Below, piece after piece: positions 25,610 through 33,693 of a stretch of DNA of 64,000 bases. The notes under the pieces were generated by a model. The model saw only the letters and a program-made list of their open reading frames with translations, ran no database searches and was not told where the DNA came from. The stretch comes from Labilibaculum sp. K2S (GTDB lineage Bacteria > Bacteroidota > Bacteroidia > Bacteroidales > Marinifilaceae). Position 1 is the stretch's first letter; every line of letters begins with the position of its first letter. Where the stretch lies: the NCBI RefSeq assembly GCF_030372765.1, contig NZ_JAUCMW010000016.1:38252-102251 (forward strand), read 5' to 3'. The position numbers were made by a program, and so were the translations under genes.

Positions 25610-26725
25610 TTACTTTTTAGAATAATCTTTATAAATCGCTTTTTTGAATTCCACCCAATGCGCTTCGGTCATTCTATCAGGCGTAAATAAACAGATTCCT
25701 TTTGCTCCGTTAACCATCGACTCGCGTATTGCTTCCCCTAATTCTTCAGGCAATAAACCGTGATTTTCAGGATCTGCTTCTTTCGATTTAGAATCAGGCT
25801 TTGGACAAATGAATAAACCGCTGTAAACCGATTTTTCTCCCTTTACACTTTCCGTAGATTCTTTACACATCTTGCCAACCCATTCTGTGCCCTCCAAATA
25901 AAAATCGTTATAATTCATTGGGTAAAAAGCATCTAAATTCCATTTATCCCACTCCTGACGAACCATTTTCACTGCATGAGAATGCGGACCCGGAAATACG
26001 GCTGCTGTAATTTCTTTTCCTTGCGCATGTACATCCTCAGTCAAACGGTTTACTAATTTCGTGATCAAATCCTGACGGAATTGTTTCCACTCCTGAATAT
26101 CTCTTGCTTCCGTCTGATTGACAATTTCAATACCCGTTTTAGCTTTGAAATCGGCTTTACACTTGTCGCAGTAACAATAGTCAAACTCAGGATACTCCTT
26201 ATCCATTACCAAACCGTATTTCTTCCAAAGACCTTTTGCCAATATTACATCCGGAAAACGGATATAGTCCAAATGAATTCCATCAACTTCCGGCAAGGCA
26301 GCTATTTTGGTATATAATGCAGACAAATATTGATAAACCTCTTCCCTGTTCGGACACAAAAATGTGTAATGATCTACATAAGCAGGTTTATCGTAGGCCG
26401 ATTCCCCATTTCCATTAACGGCATACAATTCTGCAGGGATATTTTCATTGCGTCCTTGTACCATAGTTGGTATCCAGGTATGAAATTCGAGACCTGCCTC
26501 TTTTGCAATTTTACCTACCCGTTGATAAACCGAAGGATCATGACCTCCATTGTACATCAAACCATCAATTCCTTTTTCCTTTAAATCAGTAAAATTCGCT
26601 TTTAACTCAATATCTGTGGCCTCACCAGGACCACCTACCCATGCAAAACATGGAACTTTTGTTGTTGGTTTCGTTCCACACGAAATCAACACAAACAATG
26701 CAAAAATAGCAAGTAACTTGTTCAT
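25610..26725 (-). CDS. family 10-like glycosyl hydrolase lipoprotein
   Basis: 371 residues with a lipoprotein signal (LLAIFALFVLISCG, Cys about 16). TIM-barrel sequence of the GHL10/putative glycoside hydrolase type: GIDGLMYNGG, EFHTWIPTMV, PEVDGIHLDYIRFPD, KEITAAVFPGPHSH, WNLDAFYPMNYNDFY and GAKGICLFTPDRM. The acidic D-x-D/R pair in GIHLDYIRFPD is the usual catalytic region of this family. A CxxC pair (YCYCDKCKADF) lies mid-chain. Substrate unknown; in the family these lipoproteins act on the cell surface or in the periplasm. Single gene. Confidence 0.85.
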   Translation of the reverse strand: MNKLLAIFALFVLISCGTKPTTKVPCFAWVGGPGEATDIELKANFTDLKEKGIDGLMYNGGHDPSVYQRVGKIAKEAGLEFHTWIPTMVQGRNENIPAELYAVNGNGESAYDKPAYVDHYTFLCPNREEVYQYLSALYTKIAALPEVDGIHLDYIRFPDVILAKGLWKKYGLVMDKEYPEFDYCYCDKCKADFKAKTGIEIVNQTEARDIQEWKQFRQDLITKLVNRLTEDVHAQGKEITAAVFPGPHSHAVKMVRQEWDKWNLDAFYPMNYNDFYLEGTEWVGKMCKESTESVKGEKSVYSGLFICPKPDSKSKEADPENHGLLPEELGEAIRESMVNGAKGICLFTPDRMTEAHWVEFKKAIYKDYSKK

Positions 26726-26900
26726 AGTACTTTTATAAAAATTGAAATGTGGCTTTGGAATACGAAGTAAAGATATAAAATTAAGTAGAAACAGCGATTG
26801 CCTTTTAACTGTTAGCCTTTAGTTTAGCGGATTTCAGATAATAATGAAAATGTCATTCGACTTTTTGATCTTTCAACCTTTCGACCTTTCTACTTTTATC

Positions 26901-26908
26901 TATCTTTG
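26901..26908 (+). promoter_or_regulatory. -7 box of the rlmD promoter
   Basis: TATCTTTG fits TAnnTTTG and lies 26 nt before the rlmD GTG; no clear -33 TTTG at standard distance. Confidence 0.4.
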
Positions 26909-26934
26909 TGCCCATATTTAAAAACAATTGAATC

Positions 26935-28344
26935 GTGGGAAGAAATAGAAAACAAAAACCACTTCTGGAAAAAGTAGTAATAGAGAAGTTAGCCGCCGAA
27001 GGCAAGGCAATTGGTAAAGTTGATGACAAAATTGTATTTGTTACCGGTGTAATACCTGGCGATATTGTTGATGTGCAGGTCAACAAGAAGCGTAAAAGTT
27101 TTATGGAAGGCTATCCTGTTGCTTTTCACCAACATTCTCCAATGAAAATAGATGCATTTTGTGAGCATTTTGGAGTTTGTGGTGGCTGCAAATGGCAAAA
27201 TCTACCCTACGATGAACAACTAAAATTTAAACAACAGGAAGTTATTGACAATTTGGAACGGATTGGCAAAGTAGAACTGAATGGTATAAATGATATTCTG
27301 GCATCAGAAAAAACTGAATTTTACCGCAATAAGCTGGAATATACGTTTTCGAACAAGCGTTACCTTACCAACGAGGAAATTGCCCTTAGCGATGATATAA
27401 AAAGAACTCCTGCGCTTGGTTTTCACGTTCCTAAATTATTCGACAAGGTGGTTGATATTAACAAATGTCATCTGCAGCCGGAACCATCGAATGCAGTTCG
27501 TTTGGCCATTAAAGAATATGCTTTTGCCAACGATTTATCCTTTTTCGATATCAGAAACCAGGAAGGTTTCCTAAGAACACTGGTGATTAGAACCTCTTCA
27601 ACCGGCGACAACATGATTATTGTAGTATTCTACCATGAAGATGTTGAAAAGCGGGAAGGATTACTAAAGCACCTGGCTGATAAATTTCCTGAAATCACCT
27701 CATTAATGTACGTGATTAACGAAAAGGCCAACGATTCAATTACCGATCAGGAAGCCATCCTGTACAAAGGAGAAGACCATATTTTTGAGCAAATGGAAGA
27801 TCTGCGTTTTAAAATTGGTCCCAAATCGTTCTACCAAACCAATTCGGAGCAAGCCTACAACCTGTATTGCAAAACACGTGAGTTTGCCGAATTAACAGGT
27901 GACGAAGTGGTTTACGATTTGTATACCGGAACCGGAACCATTGCTAATTTTATTGCCAAGCAAGCAAAAAAAGTAATTGGTATTGAATATGTTCCCGAAG
28001 CCATTGCCGATGCGAAAGTGAATTCTGAAATTAACGGAATCAGCAATACGGAATTTTTCGCCGGCGATATGAAGAATGTTCTCACCAAAGAATTTATAGA
28101 ACTTCACGGTCAGCCGGATACCATTATTGTTGATCCGCCAAGAGCGGGGATGCACGTCGATGTAGTAGAAACAATTCTGCACGCGGCTCCAAAACGCATT
28201 GTTTACGTAAGCTGCAATTCGGCGACTCAGGCACGCGATTTAGCCATGATGGACGAAGCCTACAAAGTAACCAGAGTACAGGCTGTTGATATGTTCCCGC
28301 ACACACATCATGTGGAGAATATTGTGCAGTTGGAGAGAAGGTAA
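26935..28344 (+). CDS. rlmD: 23S rRNA (uracil(1939)-C(5))-methyltransferase RlmD
   Basis: 469 residues, GTG start. An N-terminal TRAM domain (about 8-60) is followed by the Fe-S cysteines C76, C82 and C85 in FCEHFGVCGGCKW with a fourth in INKCHLQ, then the SAM-binding motif YDLYTGTGTIANFIA and the catalytic nucleophile region VYVSCNSATQARDL with DPPRAGMH before it. All are RlmD/TrmA family marks; RlmD is the likely member because of the TRAM domain and Fe-S cluster. Single gene, followed by the repeat element at 28366. Confidence 0.93.
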   Translation: MGRNRKQKPLLEKVVIEKLAAEGKAIGKVDDKIVFVTGVIPGDIVDVQVNKKRKSFMEGYPVAFHQHSPMKIDAFCEHFGVCGGCKWQNLPYDEQLKFKQQEVIDNLERIGKVELNGINDILASEKTEFYRNKLEYTFSNKRYLTNEEIALSDDIKRTPALGFHVPKLFDKVVDINKCHLQPEPSNAVRLAIKEYAFANDLSFFDIRNQEGFLRTLVIRTSSTGDNMIIVVFYHEDVEKREGLLKHLADKFPEITSLMYVINEKANDSITDQEAILYKGEDHIFEQMEDLRFKIGPKSFYQTNSEQAYNLYCKTREFAELTGDEVVYDLYTGTGTIANFIAKQAKKVIGIEYVPEAIADAKVNSEINGISNTEFFAGDMKNVLTKEFIELHGQPDTIIVDPPRAGMHVDVVETILHAAPKRIVYVSCNSATQARDLAMMDEAYKVTRVQAVDMFPHTHHVENIVQLERR

Positions 28345-28365
28345 TCATTCAAAACAAACAGAAAA

Positions 28366-28496
28366 GAGGGTGTCCAAAAAGGAATATTTTGTATTGAATT
28401 GTCATGTTGAGCGAAGTCGAAACATCTGTTTTTCAAAGTGAAAGATTCTTCGACAGGCTCAGAATGACAATAGAACAATACTTTTTGGACACCCTC
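28366..28496. repeat. 131-bp MITE-like / intergenic palindromic repeat
   Basis: Perfect 15-bp terminal inverted repeats (GAGGGTGTCCAAAAA at 28366-28380 and its complement at 28482-28496). Inside is a second, imperfect inverted pair: GTCATGTTGAGCGAAGTCGA and TTCTTCGACAGGCTCAGAATG. The inner pair is a sequence I know as a very common dispersed intergenic repeat of Bacteroidota. No transposase is present, so it would be non-autonomous, or it serves as a terminator of rlmD. Confidence 0.75.
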
Positions 28497-28601
28497 TTTC
28501 TATTTAGAATTAATTTCCAACACAACATTTAAATATGCAATGGCCGTTAATTGAACAGTTATCTTGAAAAAAACGATCATAAACCATAGCCTTCACATTT
28601 T

Positions 28602-28675
28602 ATGCTTACCGCAAAAAGTTGCGAACGTTACCGCAACTTTTTGCGAACAGCATCGCAACTTTTTGCGGTAAGCAT
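28602..28675. repeat. 23-bp perfect inverted repeat with three CGCAACTTTTTGCG units at 22-bp period
   Basis: ATGCTTACC-GCAAAAAGTTGCGA (28602-28624) and its exact complement (28653-28675). Within the 74 bp the near-palindrome CGCAACTTTTTGCG occurs three times, at 28610 (inverted), 28632 and 28654, exactly 22 bp apart. Confidence 0.75.
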
Positions 28676-28767
28676 CTTTCAAACGCTGCCTCCTTATGCA
28701 GCGTTCTCTCCTTCGTTATAAAATAAAATTTCCCTGCTTGCTAAGCAAAATCCGGCTATTAATTGTA

Positions 28768-28810
28768 AAAAAGCCTGAAGAAACATTCGTTGTTCTTCAG
28801 GCTTTATTTT
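28768..28810 (-). terminator. terminator of the second MATE gene (bidirectional shape)
   Basis: AAAGCCTGAAGAA (28770-28782) pairs perfectly with TTCTTCAGGCTTT (28793-28805), flanked by A and T runs. Confidence 0.85.
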
Positions 28811-28812
28811 CA

Positions 28813-30249
28813 TTATACTTTCATCAACTTCCACTTCCCTTGTTTAAACCAAAAAAGGGCAATTAATGTAAGCGTCATTTCTGCTATTATTATCGAATAA
28901 AATACTCCCTTTTGATTCCAACCCAATTGAATGGCCAGGAAATAAGCAAGTGGAATTTCAATAATCCAGAAACTAATCAGATTGAAATAGGTTGGTGTTC
29001 GGGTATCACCGGCTCCGTTTATTGCGTTTAGCAACACCATTCCCAAACCATAAAAAACAAAACCCATGCTGATTACCTGCAAAGCCTGAATTCCATTAGC
29101 AACAATGAATTGATCGGGCGTAAACAATTCGATAAAAAAACGTGGAAACAGGTAAAAAACAATTCCCATTAAGCCCAAAAATACGACATTAATTTTTCCT
29201 GCGGCCCAAACCGATTTCTCAGCCCTTTCCGGCTGATTTGCTCCCAAGTTCTGACCAACCAATGTCGCTGCAGCGTTGCTCAATCCCCAAGATGGCAGAA
29301 GGATGAATATCAGCAGCCGAATGGCAATGGTGTAACCGGCTATGGCTGCACTTCCAAATTCTGCCATGATCCTCATCAAACCAATCCAACTCGATGTTGC
29401 AATGATACTTTGCCCTATTCCTCCAACCGATAAGCTGACCAATTGTTTAATTGTCGCCCATTTTAGTTGAATATGTTTCCATTTTAAATGAATCTTCCCT
29501 TTTCCCTTGCCCAGCATAACAAATTGGTAAACTACAGCCAAGCCTCGTCCCAAGCTTGTAGCAATAGCGGCTCCTTCTACTCCCATGGCTGGGATTGGTC
29601 CCCAACCAAAAATCAACAATGGATCCAAAACAAGATTCAAACAATTCGCAACAATTAATACCCTCATCGATAAAGCAGCATCACCCGCCGAACGAAATAT
29701 GGCATTATTGATAAAAAGAAGCATGATAATCACGTTACTTCCCAAAATAATGGTCGCATATCCCGACATTTCATTCACAATAGTTGAATTAGCTCCCATT
29801 AAAGCCAATAAATCCTTCGAATAAAAAATCCCGGCAAACGCAATAAATACAGATACAAACACACCTGTTACAATGGCCTGAAATGAAACCCTTGATGCTT
29901 CTTCAGGTTTGTTCTCGCCTATGCGCCGGGCAACCAAAGCAGTTGTTGCCATCGATAATCCAAAACCAATTGCATACACAATGGTGATCACCGACTCGGT
30001 AATTCCTACTGTAGCCACAGCGTCGTCACCTAATTTGGAAACGAAAAATATATCGGCAACAGCAAATACCGACTCAAAAATCATTTCCAATACCATAGGA
30101 ATCGCCAACATAAAAAGCGCTTTGCTAATCTTCCCGTTGGTATATACTTTTTCACTTCCCGAGAGTGCCTCCAGAAAATAATTCCACAACCTCCCCAGCT
30201 TATTTAATTGACCTAAAATACCTTCTCTTACTTTTATATTATGGTGCAT
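28813..30249 (-). CDS. MATE family efflux transporter (second)
   Basis: 478 residues from ATG 30249; an in-frame TTG at 30273 is an alternative. Twelve membrane segments in two repeats, with PMVLEMIFESVFAVADIFFVSKLG in TM1-2, typical of the DinF/NorM-like branch. It is only distantly similar to the MATE protein at 9.1 kb. MATE pumps export drugs or metabolites with Na+ or H+. The start overlaps by 11 bp a 44-codon ORF that has a strong Shine-Dalgarno site, and another SD-preceded short ORF lies further upstream, so the gene sits behind a leader of at least 280 nt. Confidence 0.93.
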   Translation of the reverse strand: MHHNIKVREGILGQLNKLGRLWNYFLEALSGSEKVYTNGKISKALFMLAIPMVLEMIFESVFAVADIFFVSKLGDDAVATVGITESVITIVYAIGFGLSMATTALVARRIGENKPEEASRVSFQAIVTGVFVSVFIAFAGIFYSKDLLALMGANSTIVNEMSGYATIILGSNVIIMLLFINNAIFRSAGDAALSMRVLIVANCLNLVLDPLLIFGWGPIPAMGVEGAAIATSLGRGLAVVYQFVMLGKGKGKIHLKWKHIQLKWATIKQLVSLSVGGIGQSIIATSSWIGLMRIMAEFGSAAIAGYTIAIRLLIFILLPSWGLSNAAATLVGQNLGANQPERAEKSVWAAGKINVVFLGLMGIVFYLFPRFFIELFTPDQFIVANGIQALQVISMGFVFYGLGMVLLNAINGAGDTRTPTYFNLISFWIIEIPLAYFLAIQLGWNQKGVFYSIIIAEMTLTLIALFWFKQGKWKLMKV

Positions 30250-30373
30250 TCTGTTTTCGTTTTTGATGTTCAATAAACTCGTTTACTCTTTCTCTTATTC
30301 TAAAACAATTTGTTTTATTGCCAACCGGATCTTTCACCGTGGCTTGCTCATAGCAATACATTAATGTGCTCAT
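30239..30373 (-). CDS. 44-aa ORF overlapping the MATE start
   Basis: ATG at 30373 preceded by GGAGG seven nt upstream, an unusually good Shine-Dalgarno site for this genome. Peptide MSTLMYCYEQATVKDPVGNK, then NCFRIRERVNEFIEHQKRK and a short end. The stop codon lies 11 bp inside the MATE gene, which would couple translation. Real small protein or leader peptide; no known family. Confidence 0.5.
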   Translation of the reverse strand: MSTLMYCYEQATVKDPVGNKTNCFRIRERVNEFIEHQKRKQNAP

Positions 30374-30406
30374 AATTTACCCTCCAAAATTTTAGGTGTG
30401 TGGATA

Positions 30407-30436
30407 TAACGTATCGAGTGGCTTTCGCCCCCGTTA
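30407..30436 (-). promoter_or_regulatory. possible RNA hairpin in the MATE leader
   Basis: On the minus strand TAACG and CGTTA enclose GGC-GAAA-GCC, a GNRA-type tetraloop. It lies between the two short ORFs of the leader. Stability is moderate because of an internal loop. Confidence 0.3.
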
Positions 30437-30483
30437 CAATAAAAAAATAAAAATTAATGTGAATACGGAAAGCTTACGCTGAT

Positions 30484-30528
30484 TTAGCTCTTATAAGTGC
30501 AAGGTGATAATGTGACAATTGTATTCAT
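30484..30528 (-). CDS. 14-aa leader ORF upstream of the second MATE gene
   Basis: ATG AAT ACA ... TAA coding MNTIVTLSPCTYKS, with GGAGG six nt before the ATG. GGAAAGCT at the SD can pair with AGCTTTCC about 55 nt downstream, which would hide the site unless opened. Resembles a leader peptide; no proof. Confidence 0.35.
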   Translation of the reverse strand: MNTIVTLSPCTYKS

Positions 30529-30768
30529 AGCTTTCCTCCGTTTTTTGAGTGTTACAAATATAAATTATTTTCACCAATACACTGTAAACTTGACCTTTAT
30601 TTTTTTGATCTTATCGAAAAATCAAGATTCAACATATAAATAAAAGCTTATTGTACAAAACATTACTCTTACCTAAAAACGAAAAGTTTCCTAACAAATG
30701 TTCTTTTTTATCAAGCTAAAAATCCATAGTATTGGTGTTTAAATTGATCAATCCTTAAATACATAAGC

Positions 30769-30813
30769 ATGAAACGTCCATGTATAAAGCTTCCTACACA
30801 GAGAGAGAGATGA
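30769..30813 (+). CDS. 14-aa leader ORF, copy 1
   Basis: Reads MKRPCIKLPTQRER then TGA. Its first residues match copy 2 (MKRPxIKLxT). Start context is like that of the peptidase gene. Coding status unproven. Confidence 0.25.
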   Translation: MKRPCIKLPTQRER

Positions 30814-30946
30814 TTATATGGTAAGTTCCATCTGACACTTAAAATTATAAACAGATGAAACGTCCATATATAAAGCTTTCTACACACAGGAAGATGCTTG
30901 CAATTTGGGTGTTCCATGTGATAAATAAAAATCAAATTATAAACAC
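30769..30946 (+). repeat. two-copy tandem repeat (~86-92 bp) upstream of S9 peptidase
   Basis: Copies begin at 30769 and 30855 with ATGAAACGTCCATRTATAAA, share GCTTYCTACACA and later GTTCCATSTGA and AAATTATAAACA. The third phase of the repeat is the peptidase ATG itself (TATAAACACATGAAA). The first ~35 bp are about 90% identical; the middle is diverged. Confidence 0.8.
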
Positions 30947-30950
30947 ATGA
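30855..30950 (+). CDS. 31-aa leader ORF, copy 2, overlapping the S9 start
   Basis: Starts MKRPYIKLSTHRKMLAIWVF and ends in TGA that overlaps the peptidase ATG as ATGA. Stop-start overlap of this kind permits translational coupling. Confidence 0.35.
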   Translation: MKRPYIKLSTHRKMLAIWVFHVINKNQIINT

Positions 30951-33529
30951 AAAGATATTTTGTACCTACAATGATGGTACTGCTAACTGCAACCACATGC
31001 AGCTTCGCACAAAAAGAAAACAACAAAAGTATTGCAATTGAAAACTGGCTTCAAACCGATCCTGTAAGTTTACAACTGCCTGCTTTCCATTCTACAAAAA
31101 ACATGGAAGGAAAAACCTTCGAATTACAAAACCTTTTGCAGGACAATCAGCTCGAAATAAATGAACTTCAACCTGCTGAAAAGGACAATTTAAAGTGGAA
31201 TGGTGAAAACTTACAATGGAATAAAGTTTCGGCTAATGCAAAGGGTTTTGTTGGCACAAAGTCTGCAGAAAACAGTCTTTTGTTTTATGCGTCTTATTTC
31301 TCTGCAGATGAATGGTTACAAGCAAAATTGATTGTAGAAGCATATCCTTTGCTTGAGGTATATATTGATGGAGAAAAAAAGATTTCACACTACGAAGCAG
31401 AAACGGATGATGCCAAGGAGCTTTCGGAAGAACTTACGATTGAACCCGGAAAACACTCTATTCTTGTAAAAGTTGTAAGCGGGAAAAAGAACGACTTTAA
31501 ACTTCGTATTTCCCCCAACAAGAATTGGACTGAGAATAATATTGAGTTGTCCTTATCGCCACAGCGAAGCATTACCATTCACAAAGTATTGGATGGTGAA
31601 AATGTACAAAACATCGAATTATCTTCTGATGGCAAATTAGCCTTACTTAGTTACAGCAGAACACTTCCTCCATCCGACAATAGTGAGGACTGGAAAGAGA
31701 TTCAGGAAATTGAGAGCGGAAAAATCCTGCACTCATTCCGGGGAAGTCAACTGGCAAATATTCAGTGGTTGCCTGCCGCAAATCAGATTTCTTACACCAA
31801 AAAATACAACGAAAAAACAAGCCTTTTTGTTTTTGATTTTGAAAACGGAAGAGAAACGGAAATAGCCAGTAACATTGCTGATTTTTCGGATTACAACTGG
31901 ACTCCCGATGGAAAACAAATCATCTATTCTGTAACGAAAGATAATTCGGAAGATTGGAAGATCAGAAAAATTCAAGGTATGGAAGATCGTTTGCCTTGGT
32001 TTCGAACCCGAAGTTTCTTATACAAACTGGATGTGGCCAGCGGCGTAAGACAACGATTAACCTATGGAACCATAACAACCGGCTTGCAGGATATTAGTCC
32101 CAACAGCAAGTACATTCTTTTTTCTCAATCACGTCCCGATTACACGGAATATCCATACGAAAAACAAAATCTTTATCAGATGAACCTCGAAACTTTCGAG
32201 ATTGATACCGTCTGGAAAGACAAACTATTTGGTGGTTCGGCACAATATTCTCCCGACGGCTCTCAACTTTTAGTTCAGGCAGGTCCTTCCTGTTTTGGCA
32301 AACTTGGCGAAAACATTGGCAAACAGCCATTGGCTAATAATTACGACGGCCAATTGTACATTTTCGATCTGAAAAGTAAAAAAGCAGAGCCAATCACAAT
32401 TCATTTCGACCCATCGGTTAGCCAAGCTGTTTGGAACAAAAGGGACAATAATATCTATTTAAAAGCAAATGATCAGGATTACATCCGGCTGTATCGTTAC
32501 CAACTAATAAGTAATAAATTCAACACTTTACAAATAAATTCAGATGTTGTTGGGAGCTTTAGCCTTTCGGCTGATGGAAAAAGCATTGCCTGCACAGCAT
32601 GCAGCATATCATCACCTTACAAGGCTTTTGTATATGAATTGGCTTCGAATACAAGTCGGCTAATCGCTGATCCGCAAAAAAAGAATCTGAAAAACGTGGA
32701 ATTTGGCAAAACAGAAGACTGGAATTTCACGAAAGAAGATGGCAAAACCATTATTGGAAGAGTTTACTATCCTCCAAATTTCGATTCCAATAAAAAATAT
32801 CCTGTAATTGTAAACTATTATGCAGGCACATCACCCGTTGAAAGAAGTTACGGCGGCAGATATCCTTTGAATCTTTATGCAGCCATGGGATATGTTGTTT
32901 ATCTGCTTCAGCCAAGCGGAGCTGTTGGTTTTGGACAGGAATTTTCAGCTGAGCACCAAAACAACTGGGGAATTACCACTGCCGATGAAATTATTGAAGG
33001 AACTAAAAAGTTCCTGAAAGCCCATTCTTTTGCTGATGCAGATCGTGTTGGTTGTATTGGAGCATCCTACGGTGGATTTATGACCATGTTGCTGCAAACC
33101 AGAACCGATATTTTTGTTGCAGCCATTTCGCATGCCGGCATTAGCGACATTACCAGTTACTGGGGCGAAGGTTATTGGGGATATTCCTATAGTGTGAATG
33201 CTTCCGGTAAATCATTTCCCTGGAACAACCGAAAATTGTATATCGATCAAAGTCCCTTATTCAATGCCAATAAAATTGTAACACCTATGTTACTCATCCA
33301 CGGAAGTGTTGACACAAATGTGCCTCTTGGTGAAAGTATTCAAATGTACCAGGCATTAAAATTACTGGGAAAAGATGTAGATTTTGTTCAGGTAAAGAAT
33401 CAGGATCATCACATTAAGAATTACACCCAACGCATACTATGGAACAACACCATATTTGCCTATTTCGCAAAACACTTAAAAGACCAGCCACAATGGTGGG
33501 AGGATTTATATCCGGATAAGAATTTATAA
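30947..33529 (+). CDS. S9 family serine peptidase (DPP IV / prolyl oligopeptidase type), secreted
   Basis: 860 residues with a signal peptide (MKRYFVPTMMVLLTATTCSFAQ). An N-terminal beta-propeller region (about 200-610; repeats such as WTPDGKQIIYS and YSPDGSQLLVQ) precedes the alpha/beta hydrolase domain with the nucleophile motif GASYGGFMTM, the aspartate in HGSVDTNVPLG and the histidine in QDHHIKNY. The first 180 residues form a further beta-rich domain. Such enzymes release di- or oligopeptides, often after proline, in the periplasm. The gene is monocistronic behind an unusual duplicated leader. Confidence 0.92.
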   Translation: MKRYFVPTMMVLLTATTCSFAQKENNKSIAIENWLQTDPVSLQLPAFHSTKNMEGKTFELQNLLQDNQLEINELQPAEKDNLKWNGENLQWNKVSANAKGFVGTKSAENSLLFYASYFSADEWLQAKLIVEAYPLLEVYIDGEKKISHYEAETDDAKELSEELTIEPGKHSILVKVVSGKKNDFKLRISPNKNWTENNIELSLSPQRSITIHKVLDGENVQNIELSSDGKLALLSYSRTLPPSDNSEDWKEIQEIESGKILHSFRGSQLANIQWLPAANQISYTKKYNEKTSLFVFDFENGRETEIASNIADFSDYNWTPDGKQIIYSVTKDNSEDWKIRKIQGMEDRLPWFRTRSFLYKLDVASGVRQRLTYGTITTGLQDISPNSKYILFSQSRPDYTEYPYEKQNLYQMNLETFEIDTVWKDKLFGGSAQYSPDGSQLLVQAGPSCFGKLGENIGKQPLANNYDGQLYIFDLKSKKAEPITIHFDPSVSQAVWNKRDNNIYLKANDQDYIRLYRYQLISNKFNTLQINSDVVGSFSLSADGKSIACTACSISSPYKAFVYELASNTSRLIADPQKKNLKNVEFGKTEDWNFTKEDGKTIIGRVYYPPNFDSNKKYPVIVNYYAGTSPVERSYGGRYPLNLYAAMGYVVYLLQPSGAVGFGQEFSAEHQNNWGITTADEIIEGTKKFLKAHSFADADRVGCIGASYGGFMTMLLQTRTDIFVAAISHAGISDITSYWGEGYWGYSYSVNASGKSFPWNNRKLYIDQSPLFNANKIVTPMLLIHGSVDTNVPLGESIQMYQALKLLGKDVDFVQVKNQDHHIKNYTQRILWNNTIFAYFAKHLKDQPQWWEDLYPDKNL

Positions 33530-33548
33530 CTATTTGAAGCGGTTAAAT

Positions 33549-33582
33549 CAGAGGGTGTTCTTAAGCAGAGCACCCTTTCGTT
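33549..33582 (+). terminator. terminator of the S9 peptidase gene
   Basis: AGGGTG (33552-33557) pairs with CACCCT (33571-33576), with inner pairing and a short T-run after. Confidence 0.55.
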
Positions 33583-33693
33583 TTTCAGGATCAGTTCATA
33601 GACAAAAACTAAGTCATTATCAATAATGATAAAGGCTATTGATGCTTCAGGCAATTATAAGTAATTTTAAATTCAATCGTAAAAATGTACTCT

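Larger units (their letters stand above)
28345..28812. other. intergenic region with two repeat elements and a terminator
   Basis: No gene seen. It carries a 131-bp inverted-repeat element (28366-28496), a compact three-unit palindromic element (28602-28675) and a bidirectional terminator (28768-28810). The latter two lie downstream of the second MATE gene. Confidence 0.7.
30374..30946. other. divergent regulatory region between MATE and S9 peptidase
   Basis: The left part is the MATE leader with its two short ORFs. From about 30550 to 30760 the DNA is AT-rich with no gene. The right part (30769-30946) is a two-copy tandem repeat that ends at the peptidase start. Confidence 0.6.

Noticed and set aside
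30711..30935. 74-codon minus-strand ORF upstream of the S9 peptidase
   Set aside because: It is the antisense of the two-copy leader repeat and only reflects that repeat (HLPVCRKLYIW / HLSLCVGSFIHG).
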